From positions 791,001 to 805,000 of the forward strand of contig JACVTC010000079.1 of assembly GCA_016946835.1 (NCBI GenBank): a DNA stretch of 14,000 bases. The letters are read 5' to 3'. The translations under genes and the position numbers were made by a program. The notes under the pieces were generated by a model. It made no database searches. It saw nothing but the letters and a program-made list of their open reading frames with translations, and had not been told where the DNA came from. Shown piece by piece: positions 1-8,625 of this stretch (position 1 is the first letter of the stretch; each line of letters begins with the position of its first letter). Source of the stretch: Neocallimastix lanati (nom. inval.) (Eukaryota; Neocallimastigomycota; Neocallimastigomycetes; Neocallimastigales; Neocallimastigaceae).

Positions 1-200
1 TTTATTATTTATTATTTATTATTTATTATTTATTATTTATTATTTATTATTTATTATTTATTATTTATTATTTATTATTTATTTATTATTTATTATTTAT
101 TATTATTCATTATTATTTATTATTTATTATTTATTATTTATTATTTATTATTTATTATTTATTATTTATTATTTATTATTTATTATTTATTATTTATTAT
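1..200. repeat. 7-bp satellite (TTTATTA)n, cut by the window edge
   Basis: The unit TTTATTA is repeated head to tail from base 1 to about 200, with phase slips near 80-120 where units lose or gain bases. The array runs off the left edge, so its full size is unknown. The same unit in reverse complement forms the array at 5329-5600. No reading frame of interest is present. Confidence 0.95.
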
Positions 201-1079
201 AATTTTATTATTGAAAAAAAAAAGTTAATAAACCAAAAATTTAAATTTATTCTAATAATTAAATTATAAATTTAATTTTTAAATTGATTCAATTAAAACT
301 TCTTTCAAAATTGTAAATAGAATAGAATTAAATTAATTTTTCATAACAAATTAATTTAATATTTCTTCAATGTAAAATTTAAATTATGTTATTAATGAAT
401 AAAAAAAAGTAGGATTGATTCTCCATTAAATAAATATTATTTTATTTAAGCAAAAATTTAATAATTAGATAATTAGAATATGTTTTTATTAAAAGGAAAT
501 AAACTAAATATAATATTCTATTTATTATAATAATTAATAATATATAAAAAAAAAATTTTTTTTTTTATTTTTTTGAATTTTAATAAATATAAATGATTAA
601 TAACAAATTATAATATATAAAAGAAAAATTATGTGTAAAAATTCAATAAAAAAAATAAACAGTTAATCTTTAAAAAAAAGTCTTCTATATTAATATATAA
701 ATAAAATAAAAAAAAAAAAAAAAAATTGATATATCATAATAATAATAATAATAAAAATCATATAGAATGTTTAATTAATTTATAATAAATAAGATTACAG
801 GTAATACAAATGAAATTCTTTTTAATTATTTTTATAGTTTTTAATTTTTTTTTTTTTTTTTATTTTATTTTATTATTTTATTATTATTGATAATTTTAAT
901 ATAATTTGATTTGATATTTAATTACTCTCTCAATAATTTAAAATATTAAATAAATAAGATATAGTTATAATAAAATAATATTATTGGTTAAAGCTTCTTA
1001 AATAATAATTTTTTTTTTTTTTTATTAATTTAAAAAAAATATATTACTATTAACAATTTTAAATATTATATTTTCTTAT
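201..1079. other. A/T-rich intergenic DNA, no gene seen
   Basis: This stretch is almost purely A and T, with many runs of A or T longer than eight bases and a short (AAT)n near 738-752. I see no open frame with coding-like composition, no tRNA-like fold and no conserved motif. Confidence 0.7.
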
Positions 1080-1219
1080 GGTTAATATAAAATAATAAAT
1101 ACTTTTTAAACTTTTATTTTTTTTTGGTTAATATAAAATAATAAATACTTTTTAAACTTTTATTTTTTTTGGTTAATATAAAATAATAAATACTTTTTAA
1201 ACTTTTATTTTTTTTTTTT
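1080..1219. repeat. 45-bp minisatellite, three copies
   Basis: Three near-identical head-to-tail copies begin with GGTTAATATAAAATAATAAA at 1080, 1126 and 1171, giving periods of 46 and 45 bp. They differ mainly in the length of the closing T run. Near-identity of the copies in otherwise fast-drifting DNA suggests recent duplication. Confidence 0.93.
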
Positions 1220-1443
1220 AACCTATATTAATTTAAACTAAATTATTTTTTTTTTTTTCTTTTTTCATATCATTTGTTTAAATGGAGTAATACGTATTAT
1301 TTTTAAAAAAAAAATTTTTTTTTTCTTTTTATTTATTTACAATAGCAATTATTGCAAACTTTAAACTTTAATTATTCTATTCATTTATTACTTATAGGAA
1401 TACTTAACTTTTATTTTTTATATTAAAAAAAAAAAAAAAAAAA

Positions 1444-1690
1444 ACACTCGATTAAATGATAACACCTCACGTCCATTATTTCGAGTAATAATTTCAGTAG
1501 TAGTGTTATTCTAATGAATTGGTATCCGTTCTTTCTTTCACTCGGAGAGGTGAAACTCCATGCCTCCCTTAGATTCAATAGAATTCAACGGAATAATCAA
1601 TTCATCCTCAATTTAAAAAAAAAAAAAAAAAAAAATTAACAAATTAATGGGATTAACATTTGTTAAAAACTCTACAATCCTCCCTCCCTA
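1444..1690 (-). pseudogene. Possible decayed coding fragment (G+C-richer island)
   Basis: This island stands out from the flanking DNA by its G+C content and mixed codons. Read on the minus strand, one frame gives GGRIVEFLTNVNPINLLI (downstream of a stop at 1688-1690). After a T run on that strand (A run on the plus strand), an adjoining piece starts IEDELIIPLNSIESKGG, reaches a stop, and continues with pieces such as TEIITRNNGREVLSFNRV. The composition is typical of fungal coding DNA, but two stops and a homopolymer break it. A second frame is also open over part of it, so the true frame is uncertain. I do not recognise the family. It could instead be an exon of an unseen gene or a relic of a mobile element. 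Confidence 0.3.
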
Positions 1691-1722
1691 CAAAATAAGG
1701 AACGATCGACAAAGTTGAACTT

Positions 1723-1730
1723 TTTTTTTT

Positions 1731-1762
<32 letters not shown>

Positions 1763-2502
1763 GATGGTCAATTAATTTATCTTTGTTCCACTTCATTAAG
1801 TAAATAAATAAATTTAAACTAATAAATAAATAATTAAATATATATAGCTCTATTATAAGATTACTACAAAAAAATAAAAAATATAATGGAACCAATTTTA
1901 AATTTTTTTTTTTTAAATTTTTATATTTTTATTATTTATTTATATTTTCATATGTATTTTTCTTTAATATACATTTTTATTTTTGATTATTTTTGATTAT
2001 TTTTTTTTTAATTTTTTTATTTTTTTTAAAAAAATTTTTATTTTTGTTTTAATATTTCTTTTTTTTTTTTTTTTTATTTATTTTTTTTTTTAATTTTTTA
2101 TTTAATTTTTAATATCTAATTTTTTATTAAATTTTAAAATTTTATTTTAATTTTTTTTTTTTATTTTAATTAATTATTACTATTTCATTTTACTTCTATT
2201 TCGTATTTTAATTTAGGGTATAAATTAATTTACTGATAAAATATTTTTCCATTTTTATAAAAAATATCTATCTTCTTTGATTTTTTTTTCAAATATTTAC
2301 TATTTTTTTAAAAATAAAAAAAATGATATTTTCATATATTAATTTAACTTTATCTAATTTTAATATATTTATTTTTATTATTAATTTATCATTTAATTAT
2401 TAATTATAAAATAATAGAAAAAAAAATAATTTTTTTTTTATTTCGATTAGCTTTCTCAAATAAAAAAAAAATTGTTCCTTTTTTTTTTGACATTTACATG
2501 TT
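1723..2502. other. A/T-rich intergenic DNA downstream of the malic enzyme gene
   Basis: This contains a (TA)n run at about 1744-1762, long T tracts, and a twice-repeated TTTTTGATTA motif near 1980-2000. No coding-like frame is seen. It is the 3' flank of the malic enzyme gene. Confidence 0.7.
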
Positions 2503-2508
2503 TTTATT
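2503..2508 (-). promoter_or_regulatory. Candidate poly(A) signal AATAAA
   Basis: AATAAA on the minus strand lies about 20 bases past the malic enzyme stop codon, a sensible place for 3'-end formation. The hexamer is frequent by chance in DNA of this composition, so this is a positional inference only. Confidence 0.3.
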
Positions 2509-2528
2509 ATACTTGACTAACAATTCAT

Positions 2529-4307
2529 TTAAAGGTTCTTAACAACAATGTGTGGGTATTCTGGTTGCCACATGTTGTGCTTTAACCATTCTCTCCAGTC
2601 CATACCCTTTGGTGGGAATTGAGTGGCAATGTTCATACGTTCAGCCATCTTGGCGACTTCAATACCAACTTCAAGAGAAACGGCACGAAGGTTGTCAAGA
2701 TCTGGGAAGATCTTACCAGTGGCAAGCATTTCTGGAGTACCAAGAGAGGCAATAACACGAGCACAAACTTGGAAGGTTTCGAATGGAACACGAGTAGCAC
2801 GGGAAGAAACAAGACCTAAACCAATACCTGGGAAGGAGTAGGAGTTGTTACATTGGTTAGTTTGAATGGTCTTACCCTTCCATTCAACTGGATCGAATGG
2901 AGAACCAGAAGCGAAGATAAGGTTACCGTCAGTGAATTCAACAGCTTCTTCAGCAGTACATTCAGAACGAGAAGTTGGGTTAGAAAGTGGGAAAATACCT
3001 GGCTTTTCACAGTAGGAAGCAACGTAGCTAAGCATTTCCTTGTTGAAAAGCTTTGGACAAGTAGAAAGACCAAGAAGACAAGTTGGCTTAATCTTCTTAA
3101 GTAATTCAGCTGGAGTCTTACCACCTTCAATTTCCTTACGCATGAAGACTTGTTGGGATGGTAATAAATCGTCACGACCCTTACCTAAAAGACCCTTGTG
3201 ATCGAACATGTAGAATTGAGCGTAGGCTTCTTCACGAGTAGCACCTTCAGCAACAATACAGTCAACAATGGTTTCACAGACACCAACACCAGAGGAACCG
3301 GCACCAAGACATAAGAAGGTTTCCTTCTTGATATCAGCGAATGTACCACCACGAGCTCTCATAGTAGCAAGAACGGAAGCAAGGGTAATAGCACCAGTAG
3401 ATTGAATATCATCGTTGAACATACAGATTTGGTCCTTGTACTTAAGAAGTAAGTCAAGAGCATTTGGCATCATGAAATCTTCGAATTGGATGACAGCCTT
3501 TGGGAAACGGTCAGTGATAGCAGAAACCCATTCATCGACGAAAGCGTGGAATTCTTCACCTTGAAGACGTGGGTGTTGCATACCGAGGTAGAGTGGATCG
3601 TTTAAGAGTTCCTTGTTGTTGGTACCAACATCAAGAACGATTGGAAGAACGTTACGTGGGTTAATACCACCACCACAGACGTAAAGGGTAAGCTTACCAA
3701 TTGGAATTTGCATACCACCGGCACCAAGATCACCAAGACCAAGAATACGGGAACCATCAGTAACGACAATAACATCAACATCATCGTATGGCCAGTTAGC
3801 AGCGACAGCAGACATTTGACCACGGTCAGCAGTAGAGAAGTACATACCTCTAGTTTGAGTGAAGATCTTGTGGAACTTTTGACAAGCTTCACCAACAACT
3901 GGAGTGTAAATAATTGGAGCGAGTTCAACAAAGTTTTCGAGAATCATTTTGTAGTAAAGAGTTTCGTTACGGTTTTGAAGATGGTTAAGGTAGATGAACT
4001 TTTCGAGTGGATCAGAGATCTTGTCAAGGTTAGTCTTGCAACGCTTGTATTGAGCTTCAAGGGATTGTGGTCTTGGTGGAACTAAACCACGGATACCAAG
4101 ACGGTCCTTTTCATCAGCAGTAAAGGCAGAACCCTTGTTTAACTTTGGATCGTTAAGAATATCTAAACCAGTCTTCTTAGTAACAATAACTTGCTTCTTA
4201 TTGTAAACTTCAGATGGAGCAAAGAAAGTTCTCTTAGCAGCTAAAGCAGTAGTAGCTGGAAGAATAGAAGAAACTGGACGGGCAATAGTTTGAATTGGAG
4301 CGAGCAT
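2529..4307 (-). CDS. Malic enzyme, hydrogenosomal (decarboxylating)
   Basis: This 592-residue enzyme converts L-malate to pyruvate and CO2 while reducing NAD(P)+, feeding pyruvate and electrons to hydrogenosomal metabolism. Residues 1-27 form a mitochondrial-type presequence: it lacks acidic residues, is rich in Ala/Ser/Thr, has Arg10, Lys25 and Arg26, and places Arg at -2 of a likely cut after Thr27. The malic N-terminal domain follows, with YTPVVGEACQ at 134-143 (catalytic Tyr134), RGMYFS at 153-158 and GLGDLGAGGMQIPIGK at 190-205 (catalytic Lys205). Metal ligands are expected at Glu276/Asp277 (FEDF) and Asp300 (FNDD). The NAD(P)-binding domain carries GAGSSG at 335-340, SNPTS at 442-446 and NNSYSFPGIGLG at 487-498. 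Length and ends fit the known Neocallimastix frontalis enzyme. The ATG follows an A-rich leader. One uninterrupted exon. Codons are strongly biased, as in highly expressed genes. Cofactor preference cannot be settled by eye. Confidence 0.97.
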   Translation of the reverse strand: MLAPIQTIARPVSSILPATTALAAKRTFFAPSEVYNKKQVIVTKKTGLDILNDPKLNKGSAFTADEKDRLGIRGLVPPRPQSLEAQYKRCKTNLDKISDPLEKFIYLNHLQNRNETLYYKMILENFVELAPIIYTPVVGEACQKFHKIFTQTRGMYFSTADRGQMSAVAANWPYDDVDVIVVTDGSRILGLGDLGAGGMQIPIGKLTLYVCGGGINPRNVLPIVLDVGTNNKELLNDPLYLGMQHPRLQGEEFHAFVDEWVSAITDRFPKAVIQFEDFMMPNALDLLLKYKDQICMFNDDIQSTGAITLASVLATMRARGGTFADIKKETFLCLGAGSSGVGVCETIVDCIVAEGATREEAYAQFYMFDHKGLLGKGRDDLLPSQQVFMRKEIEGGKTPAELLKKIKPTCLLGLSTCPKLFNKEMLSYVASYCEKPGIFPLSNPTSRSECTAEEAVEFTDGNLIFASGSPFDPVEWKGKTIQTNQCNNSYSFPGIGLGLVSSRATRVPFETFQVCARVIASLGTPEMLATGKIFPDLDNLRAVSLEVGIEVAKMAERMNIATQFPPKGMDWREWLKHNMWQPEYPHIVVKNL

Positions 4308-5328
4308 TTTTTTTTTCTATAATTTATAAATTAAAATATACTAATATTATAAAAATAATAATAAATAATAAATAAAACAGTTAATAATTAAAACAATTTT
4401 TAATAATATATATAATTTTTTTTTTTTTTGAAATAAAAAAAAAAATAAAGTTTTATATATTTTTATATAATTATTATATTTTGTATATAATTTTATATAC
4501 AATCATAAAATAATTTATACATTTATCAATATATTTTTTTATTATAATTTTATTAATTGTATTATAATACGATATATAATGAACTTTGAAAAAGAAAATA
4601 AAAAATCCAAAAAAGCTTACAATGATAATTGGGAAAGCAAATAATATAAGTTTTAATATAAATTAAAATTTATATTTATATATTAAATATTTAATTATAA
4701 TTAATTATTATTTAAGTTTTTTTGGTGAAGAAAAAAAGAATATAAAGAAAAAATTTTCTCTTTTTATATAAAAAAAAAACTTCCACTTTTCATAAAAAAA
4801 AAAAAAAAATTGTCATAAAATAAAATTAAAGTTTTTTAATTCATATCTTTTTTTTTTTTTTTGTGAAGTATGAAAATAATTTCAATATAAAAAAATGTGA
4901 ATTGATATATTAATATATATTAACAAATAAAACATTTCCATATATTACAATACAATTATTACTTAAAATATTAAAAATTTCCTAATTAAATATATTATAT
5001 ATTTTAAGATTTCCGAATTGGATGAAGTAATACTTTAATTTTATTGGTCAATATTGATTCTGTATCTTTAAAATAAAATTTTTTTTCTATAAAATGTTTA
5101 ATAATAGTCGAGAAGATAATAATTTCAATAATAAATTCTCACAATTATATTAGATATATATATTATCAATGTATTTCAATATATTATATTTTTAAAATAA
5201 ACGAAAATAAAATTTTGATTTTTTATAATGAATAGTTTTTATATATTTTAATTTTCGTTGCTTTTTTTTTAATATAAATTAATGATTAAAAATTAAATGA
5301 ATAAACAAATTATAAAACATATAATAAT
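4308..5328. other. A/T-rich 5' flank of the malic enzyme gene, no convincing gene
   Basis: The malic enzyme promoter must lie in the left part. The base immediately upstream of the ATG is an A8 tract, but A/T content hides any TATA box. Two very short plus-strand ORFs have mixed codons: 4579-4644 (21 residues, MNFEKENKKSKK...) and 5094-5153 (19 residues, MFNNSREDNNFNNKF...). Both are too short to call as genes. Nothing else was recognised. Confidence 0.6.
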
Positions 5329-5600
5329 TGAATAATAAATAATAAATAATAAATAATAAATAATAAATATTAAATATTAAATATTAAATAATAAATAATA
5401 AATAATAAATAATTAAATAATGAAATAATAAATAATAAATAATAAATAATAAATAATTAATAAAAAGAGTATTTATTAATAATAAATAATAAATAATAAA
5501 TAACAAATAATAATAAATAATAAATAATAAATAATAAATAATAAATAATAAATAATAAATCATAAATAATTGAATAATAAATAATAAATAATAAATAATT
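5329..5600. repeat. 7-bp satellite (AATAAAT)n, inverted relative to the left-edge array
   Basis: AATAAAT is repeated head to tail with interruptions near 5370-5390 (TAAATAT variants), 5410-5425 and 5455-5480. It is the reverse complement of the unit at 1-200. The two arrays therefore bracket the malic enzyme gene in inverted orientation. Confidence 0.94.
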
Positions 5601-6223
5601 GAAAAATTAAATATTAAGTAAGAATAAGTTTAAAAAAAAAAAAAAAGATTTAAAAAAATGAGATATGAAATGGCATTAAAGTTTGTTTTTAGCATTTTCT
5701 TCATTTTATTATTATTTTCTTTATTTTATTATTATTTAAATTATTAATTTGACTTTTTGAAATAATAATAAAATGTCAAACTAATAAAACTTATTATTTA
5801 TTGTATATTAAATTAGTTTTTTCTTTTTTTTTTTTTTTAATAAAAAAAAGAATCCGTTTATTTATTAAATTAAGTATTTTAAATTTAATTTCAACATAAT
5901 TAAAAAATAAATTATATTATCACTTTTAATAAGGAATAAATTGTCCTTGAAAAAAAAAATATATATATATATTTAATATTTAATAAGTAAATAAATTAAT
6001 TAATTAATAAATAAGTAAATTAATAATTAAATTAATTAATAAATAAATAAATTGAAATTAATAAATAAATAATTTTTTTTAAAAAAAAAAAAAGATAGGA
6101 AAAGAAATAAAAAAAATTTAAACTTTAAATTTTTAATTTATAAATAAAAGAAAATATTTTCAATGTAGATTTATGGTAATTTTTCTTTTTTTTTTTTTAT
6201 TTAAAAATAAATATTTAAATATA
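5601..6223. other. A/T-rich intergenic DNA, no gene seen
   Basis: This holds homopolymer runs, TAAT/TAAA low-complexity stretches around 5985-6070 and a short (TA)n near 5960. No coding-like frame or structured element is apparent on either strand. Confidence 0.65.
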
Positions 6224-6350
6224 TTCTATTATATTTGTACATTTATATTTATATTAATTCTATTATATTTGTATATATATTTATATCTATTCAATATATT
6301 TATATTTATATTTATATTTATTCAATGATATTTATACTATAGTTTGGTAC
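6224..6350. repeat. Degenerate 31-34-bp tandem repeat
   Basis: Four related units begin with TTC followed by an A/T-rich ATATTT-containing body at 6224, 6258, 6290 and 6321, with periods of 34, 32 and 31. The first two share TTCTATTATATTTGTA exactly. Copies three and four share TTCAAT and the TTTATATTTATATTTAT body. Drift between copies makes this an older array than the one at 1080. Confidence 0.5.
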
Positions 6351-6418
6351 ATTTTTTTTTTTTAATTAAAAAAAGGTTTTTTCCTTCTGTTATTTTTTTT
6401 TATTTACATTATATATCT

Positions 6419-6463
6419 AATTATATTATATTATATTATATTATATTATATTATATTATATTG
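6419..6463. repeat. 5-bp tandem (TTATA)n
   Basis: About nine head-to-tail copies of TTATA (equivalently ATATT) end where the sequence changes to TTGATTATTT. The short low-complexity open frame that spans it on the plus strand is a by-product of this repeat. Confidence 0.9.
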
Positions 6464-6586
6464 ATTATTTATTATATTATTTATTACATTATTTTATCAT
6501 ATTATATTAAACTATTTTATTTTACAAAAATAAAACTCATAACCCGTTTTATATATAACCTATTTTATATATATTTTTATATATAG

Positions 6587-6874
6587 ATATCATATTTCAT
6601 ATATTTTTATTATAAATCCTATAACTATTTATAAAATATACATACCTATAAATATAAGAAACTATAAAATATATTTTTAAAGGATCATTATACATATAAT
6701 TTTTATTGTATGTAAATTCTAATAAAATAATATAAAAAAAGTAAATAATAATATGAATTAATGTTTAATACTTAAATTAGATGTATAAGAATTAAAAAAA
6801 ATATTTATATATATATTCCATAAATTCTGTAAAATATATAAAATAGCATTAATTTAATTTTAGTCATTCAAAGG
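6587..6874. other. A/T-rich intergenic DNA, no gene seen
   Basis: The sequence is less homopolymeric than its neighbours but still almost entirely A/T. No frame with convincing codon composition was found. Confidence 0.6.
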
Positions 6875-7015
6875 TTAAATAAATACAATATCGAAAATAT
6901 GTTTAAAAAAGCTTAAAATAGGTTCAATTTCTTTTTTAAAATTGTTTATAATACAATATTTTAATATATTATATACGTCATTATTCAATATATATATAAA
7001 ATTTTCTAAATACAT
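6875..7015 (-). CDS. Small ORF, 46 residues, uncertain
   Basis: An ATG at 7015 opens 46 codons ending in TAA at 6875-6877. The product begins MYLENFIYILNNDVYNILKY and continues through NNFKKEIEPILSFFKHIFDI. It has alternating hydrophobic and charged residues, unlike the poly-K/N/I/F strings of random frames here. A second coding-like piece, MYFELKDTFSKIFDLVQ, lies just upstream in another frame at 7051-7104. The pair may be the remains of one longer gene rather than a functional peptide. There is no recognisable family. Confidence 0.22.
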   Translation of the reverse strand: MYLENFIYILNNDVYNILKYCIINNFKKEIEPILSFFKHIFDIVFI

Positions 7016-7050
7016 TTCCTAAACTGTTAGGGTAAATTTAATGAATAAAT

Positions 7051-7104
7051 TCATTGTACGAGATCGAATATTTTACTGAAAGTATCTTTTAATTCAAAAT
7101 ACAT
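7051..7104 (-). pseudogene. Short coding-like fragment upstream of the small ORF
   Basis: From an ATG at 7104 the minus strand reads MYFELKDTFSKIFDLVQ before a TGA at 7051-7053. It is in a different frame from the ORF at 6875-7015. Its amphipathic, mixed composition resembles real protein, but the length is too short to be sure. Confidence 0.18.
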
Positions 7105-7142
7105 ACAAACTCATTTTTTATTTTTAAAAATAATTATCTCTT

Positions 7143-7173
<31 letters not shown>

Positions 7174-8246
7174 ACTGCCTAAGAATTTTTATTTATTTAT
7201 TAAATTTAATATTACTCTTGTTCTATTAACAACTTTTTATTAATTTAAAATATTTATTATATATATGATTTAATATTAATTAGTAAAATCTTTTTTTTAT
7301 TTATATAATTATCTTTTTTTTTTTTTTTTTTTTAATCTTTAATTTTAAATAATTCATCAATAATCTAATTTCCTAGATGATGCATTTTTTATTTCTAAAA
7401 GTTTTGTTATACATAAATTAATAAAAATTTTTTGAATATTATTGATTTCATGTTTGATTCTTTAATTTAATAATTAAATAGCTAATTAAATTATTTTAAA
7501 TATATATAATATAAATATTATAAAATTATTAATTTCAGAAAATTTGATAGATATGAATAATTTTTTTTTTTTTTAGTTGTTTATTCGATATCTTAGTTGT
7601 TATTATAAATATGAAGGTTTTAAAAAAAATAGTGAAAAAATATTATTCATTTATTATTTTATTTTAAAAAGTATTTTTTATAAAGATACACAATAAACTT
7701 TAACTCCTGAATTAAAAAGGAGTTATTCAAATATCAAAATTTTTTCTTCCATATATTATATAATAAATGAATATAAAAAAAATTTTTTTTTTTTTTTTTA
7801 ATAATTATGGATAAATATATTTTGAATTAAATCTAAAAAAAATAAAAACAATAAAAAATAAAAAAAAAAATATTCTTAATTGGTTCATATAAATACTATA
7901 TTAACCCATTATAAAAATATAATATATAATATAATTTTTTTCAATAAAGTTATAATAAAATCTAATAAAAAAAAAACTTTTTTTTTTTTTTTAAAACTTA
8001 AATAAAATATTCAATATATAATTAAAGTAAAAATTTAAATAATATGTAATGTATACAAAGCTATTTAAAGATTATTAGTTTTAATTTTTTTTTTTTTTTC
8101 TTGAGAAAAAGAATAACGTTAACAGAAAAAGGTATATAACTAATATTTTAATTATTATATTTTATAAATTTATTAATTATAAATTTATATAATTAGTATT
8201 AATTTTTCCCTTTATAAATATAATTAAATTTAATTCCAAATATTAT

Positions 8247-8253
<7 letters not shown>
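7105..8253. other. A/T-rich intergenic DNA with microsatellites, no gene seen
   Basis: This contains a (TA)n run at about 7145-7168, many T and A homopolymers, and an isolated hairpin at 7701-7725. I find no coding-like frame long enough to report. Confidence 0.6.
7701..7725. repeat. Perfect 8-bp inverted repeat (hairpin)
   Basis: TAACTCCT at 7701-7708 is mirrored by AGGAGTTA at 7718-7725 around a 9-base loop. It includes G-C pairs in DNA almost devoid of them. No neighbouring gene gives it a role. Confidence 0.6.

Positions 8254-8282
<29 letters not shown>
8254..8282. repeat. A29 homopolymer
   Basis: An uninterrupted run of 29 A. A second run of 20 A lies at 8341-8360, inside the small ORF frame. 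Lengths of such runs are unreliable in most sequencing data. Confidence 0.9.
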
Positions 8283-8284
<2 letters not shown>

Positions 8285-8315
8285 AAAATTAAATACTTTT
8301 TTTTTAATAATTTAT

Positions 8316-8483
8316 TTAAAGTAAATGATATTTATTTGTCAAAAAAAAAAAAAAAAAAAATAGTAATATTATATACATTATAATATAAAAATAGAATGAA
8401 TGACAATGTGCATCACGTGTACACATTGTTTCAAGTGACACAAAATATTTAAATGGGTTGTTTAGCATAAATTTATACATCAT
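8316..8483 (-). pseudogene. Small coding-like ORF, 55 residues, probably a gene relic
   Basis: ATG ATG at 8483 opens 55 codons to a TAA at 8316-8318. The first 30 residues include NNPFKYFVSLETMCTRDAHC followed by HSFY. This is a mixed, cysteine- and histidine-containing composition unlike the rest of the frame, which decays into Phe encoded by the 20-base homopolymer. It lies on the same strand as, and just downstream of, the broken coding pieces at 8626-9401, so it may be one more piece of that decayed gene. The CTRDAHC element recalls short cysteine-rich motifs of secreted fungal proteins, but this is too little to assign a family. It spans a 27-bp palindrome. Confidence 0.25.
8403..8429. 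repeat. Palindrome with central CACGTG
   Basis: ACAATGTG (8403-8410) and CACATTGT (8422-8429) form a perfect 8-bp inverted repeat. The palindrome CACGTG, the classic bHLH E-box core, lies in the 11-base loop at 8414-8419. It is conspicuous against the A/T background. It also lies inside the frame of the small ORF at 8316-8483, so coding constraint could explain part of it. Confidence 0.65.
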
Positions 8484-8625
8484 AATTTAAACGATTTTTA
8501 ACTAATTTATATAAAACATAATTTAAATACACTTCAATAAATTATATAATGAATAAATATATAAAATAATATGAATAAATATATAGTATAATTATTAAAA
8601 ATAACTACCTTATAATTATATATAA

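Noticed and set aside
1288-1299. 12-bp perfect palindrome TAATACGTATTA
   Set aside because: It is short and almost all A/T, so chance is likely, and no gene lies nearby.
1444-1722. tRNA or 5S rRNA gene in the G+C-richer island
   Set aside because: No B-box-like GGTTCGAATCC, no cloverleaf pairing and no resemblance to 5S rRNA were found on either strand.
2529-2540. Peroxisomal PTS1 tail on the malic enzyme
   Set aside because: The C-terminus ends VVKNL, which does not fit the SKL-type pattern. The N-terminal presequence explains targeting.
2552-4085. Several open frames of 66-125 residues overlapping the malic enzyme on both strands
   Set aside because: They lie wholly within the malic enzyme gene. 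Its frame has clear catalytic motifs and full length, and the others show no family features.
4290-4307. Alternative start or missing presequence for the malic enzyme
   Set aside because: The ATG at 4307 gives a complete mitochondrial-type presequence, and no in-frame upstream ATG precedes the A-rich leader.
4579-5153. Two plus-strand micro-ORFs (21 and 19 residues) with mixed codons
   Set aside because: They are too short to separate from chance and show no conservation evidence. They are noted only within the flank entry.
5329-5600. CRISPR-like or spaced repeat array
   Set aside because: It is a plain head-to-tail 7-bp satellite with no unique spacers, in a eukaryotic genome.
6344-6586. 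Plus-strand 80-residue frame rich in Ile, Tyr and Phe
   Set aside because: It is the translation of the (TTATA)n repeat and flanking A/T DNA; low complexity with no protein-like composition.
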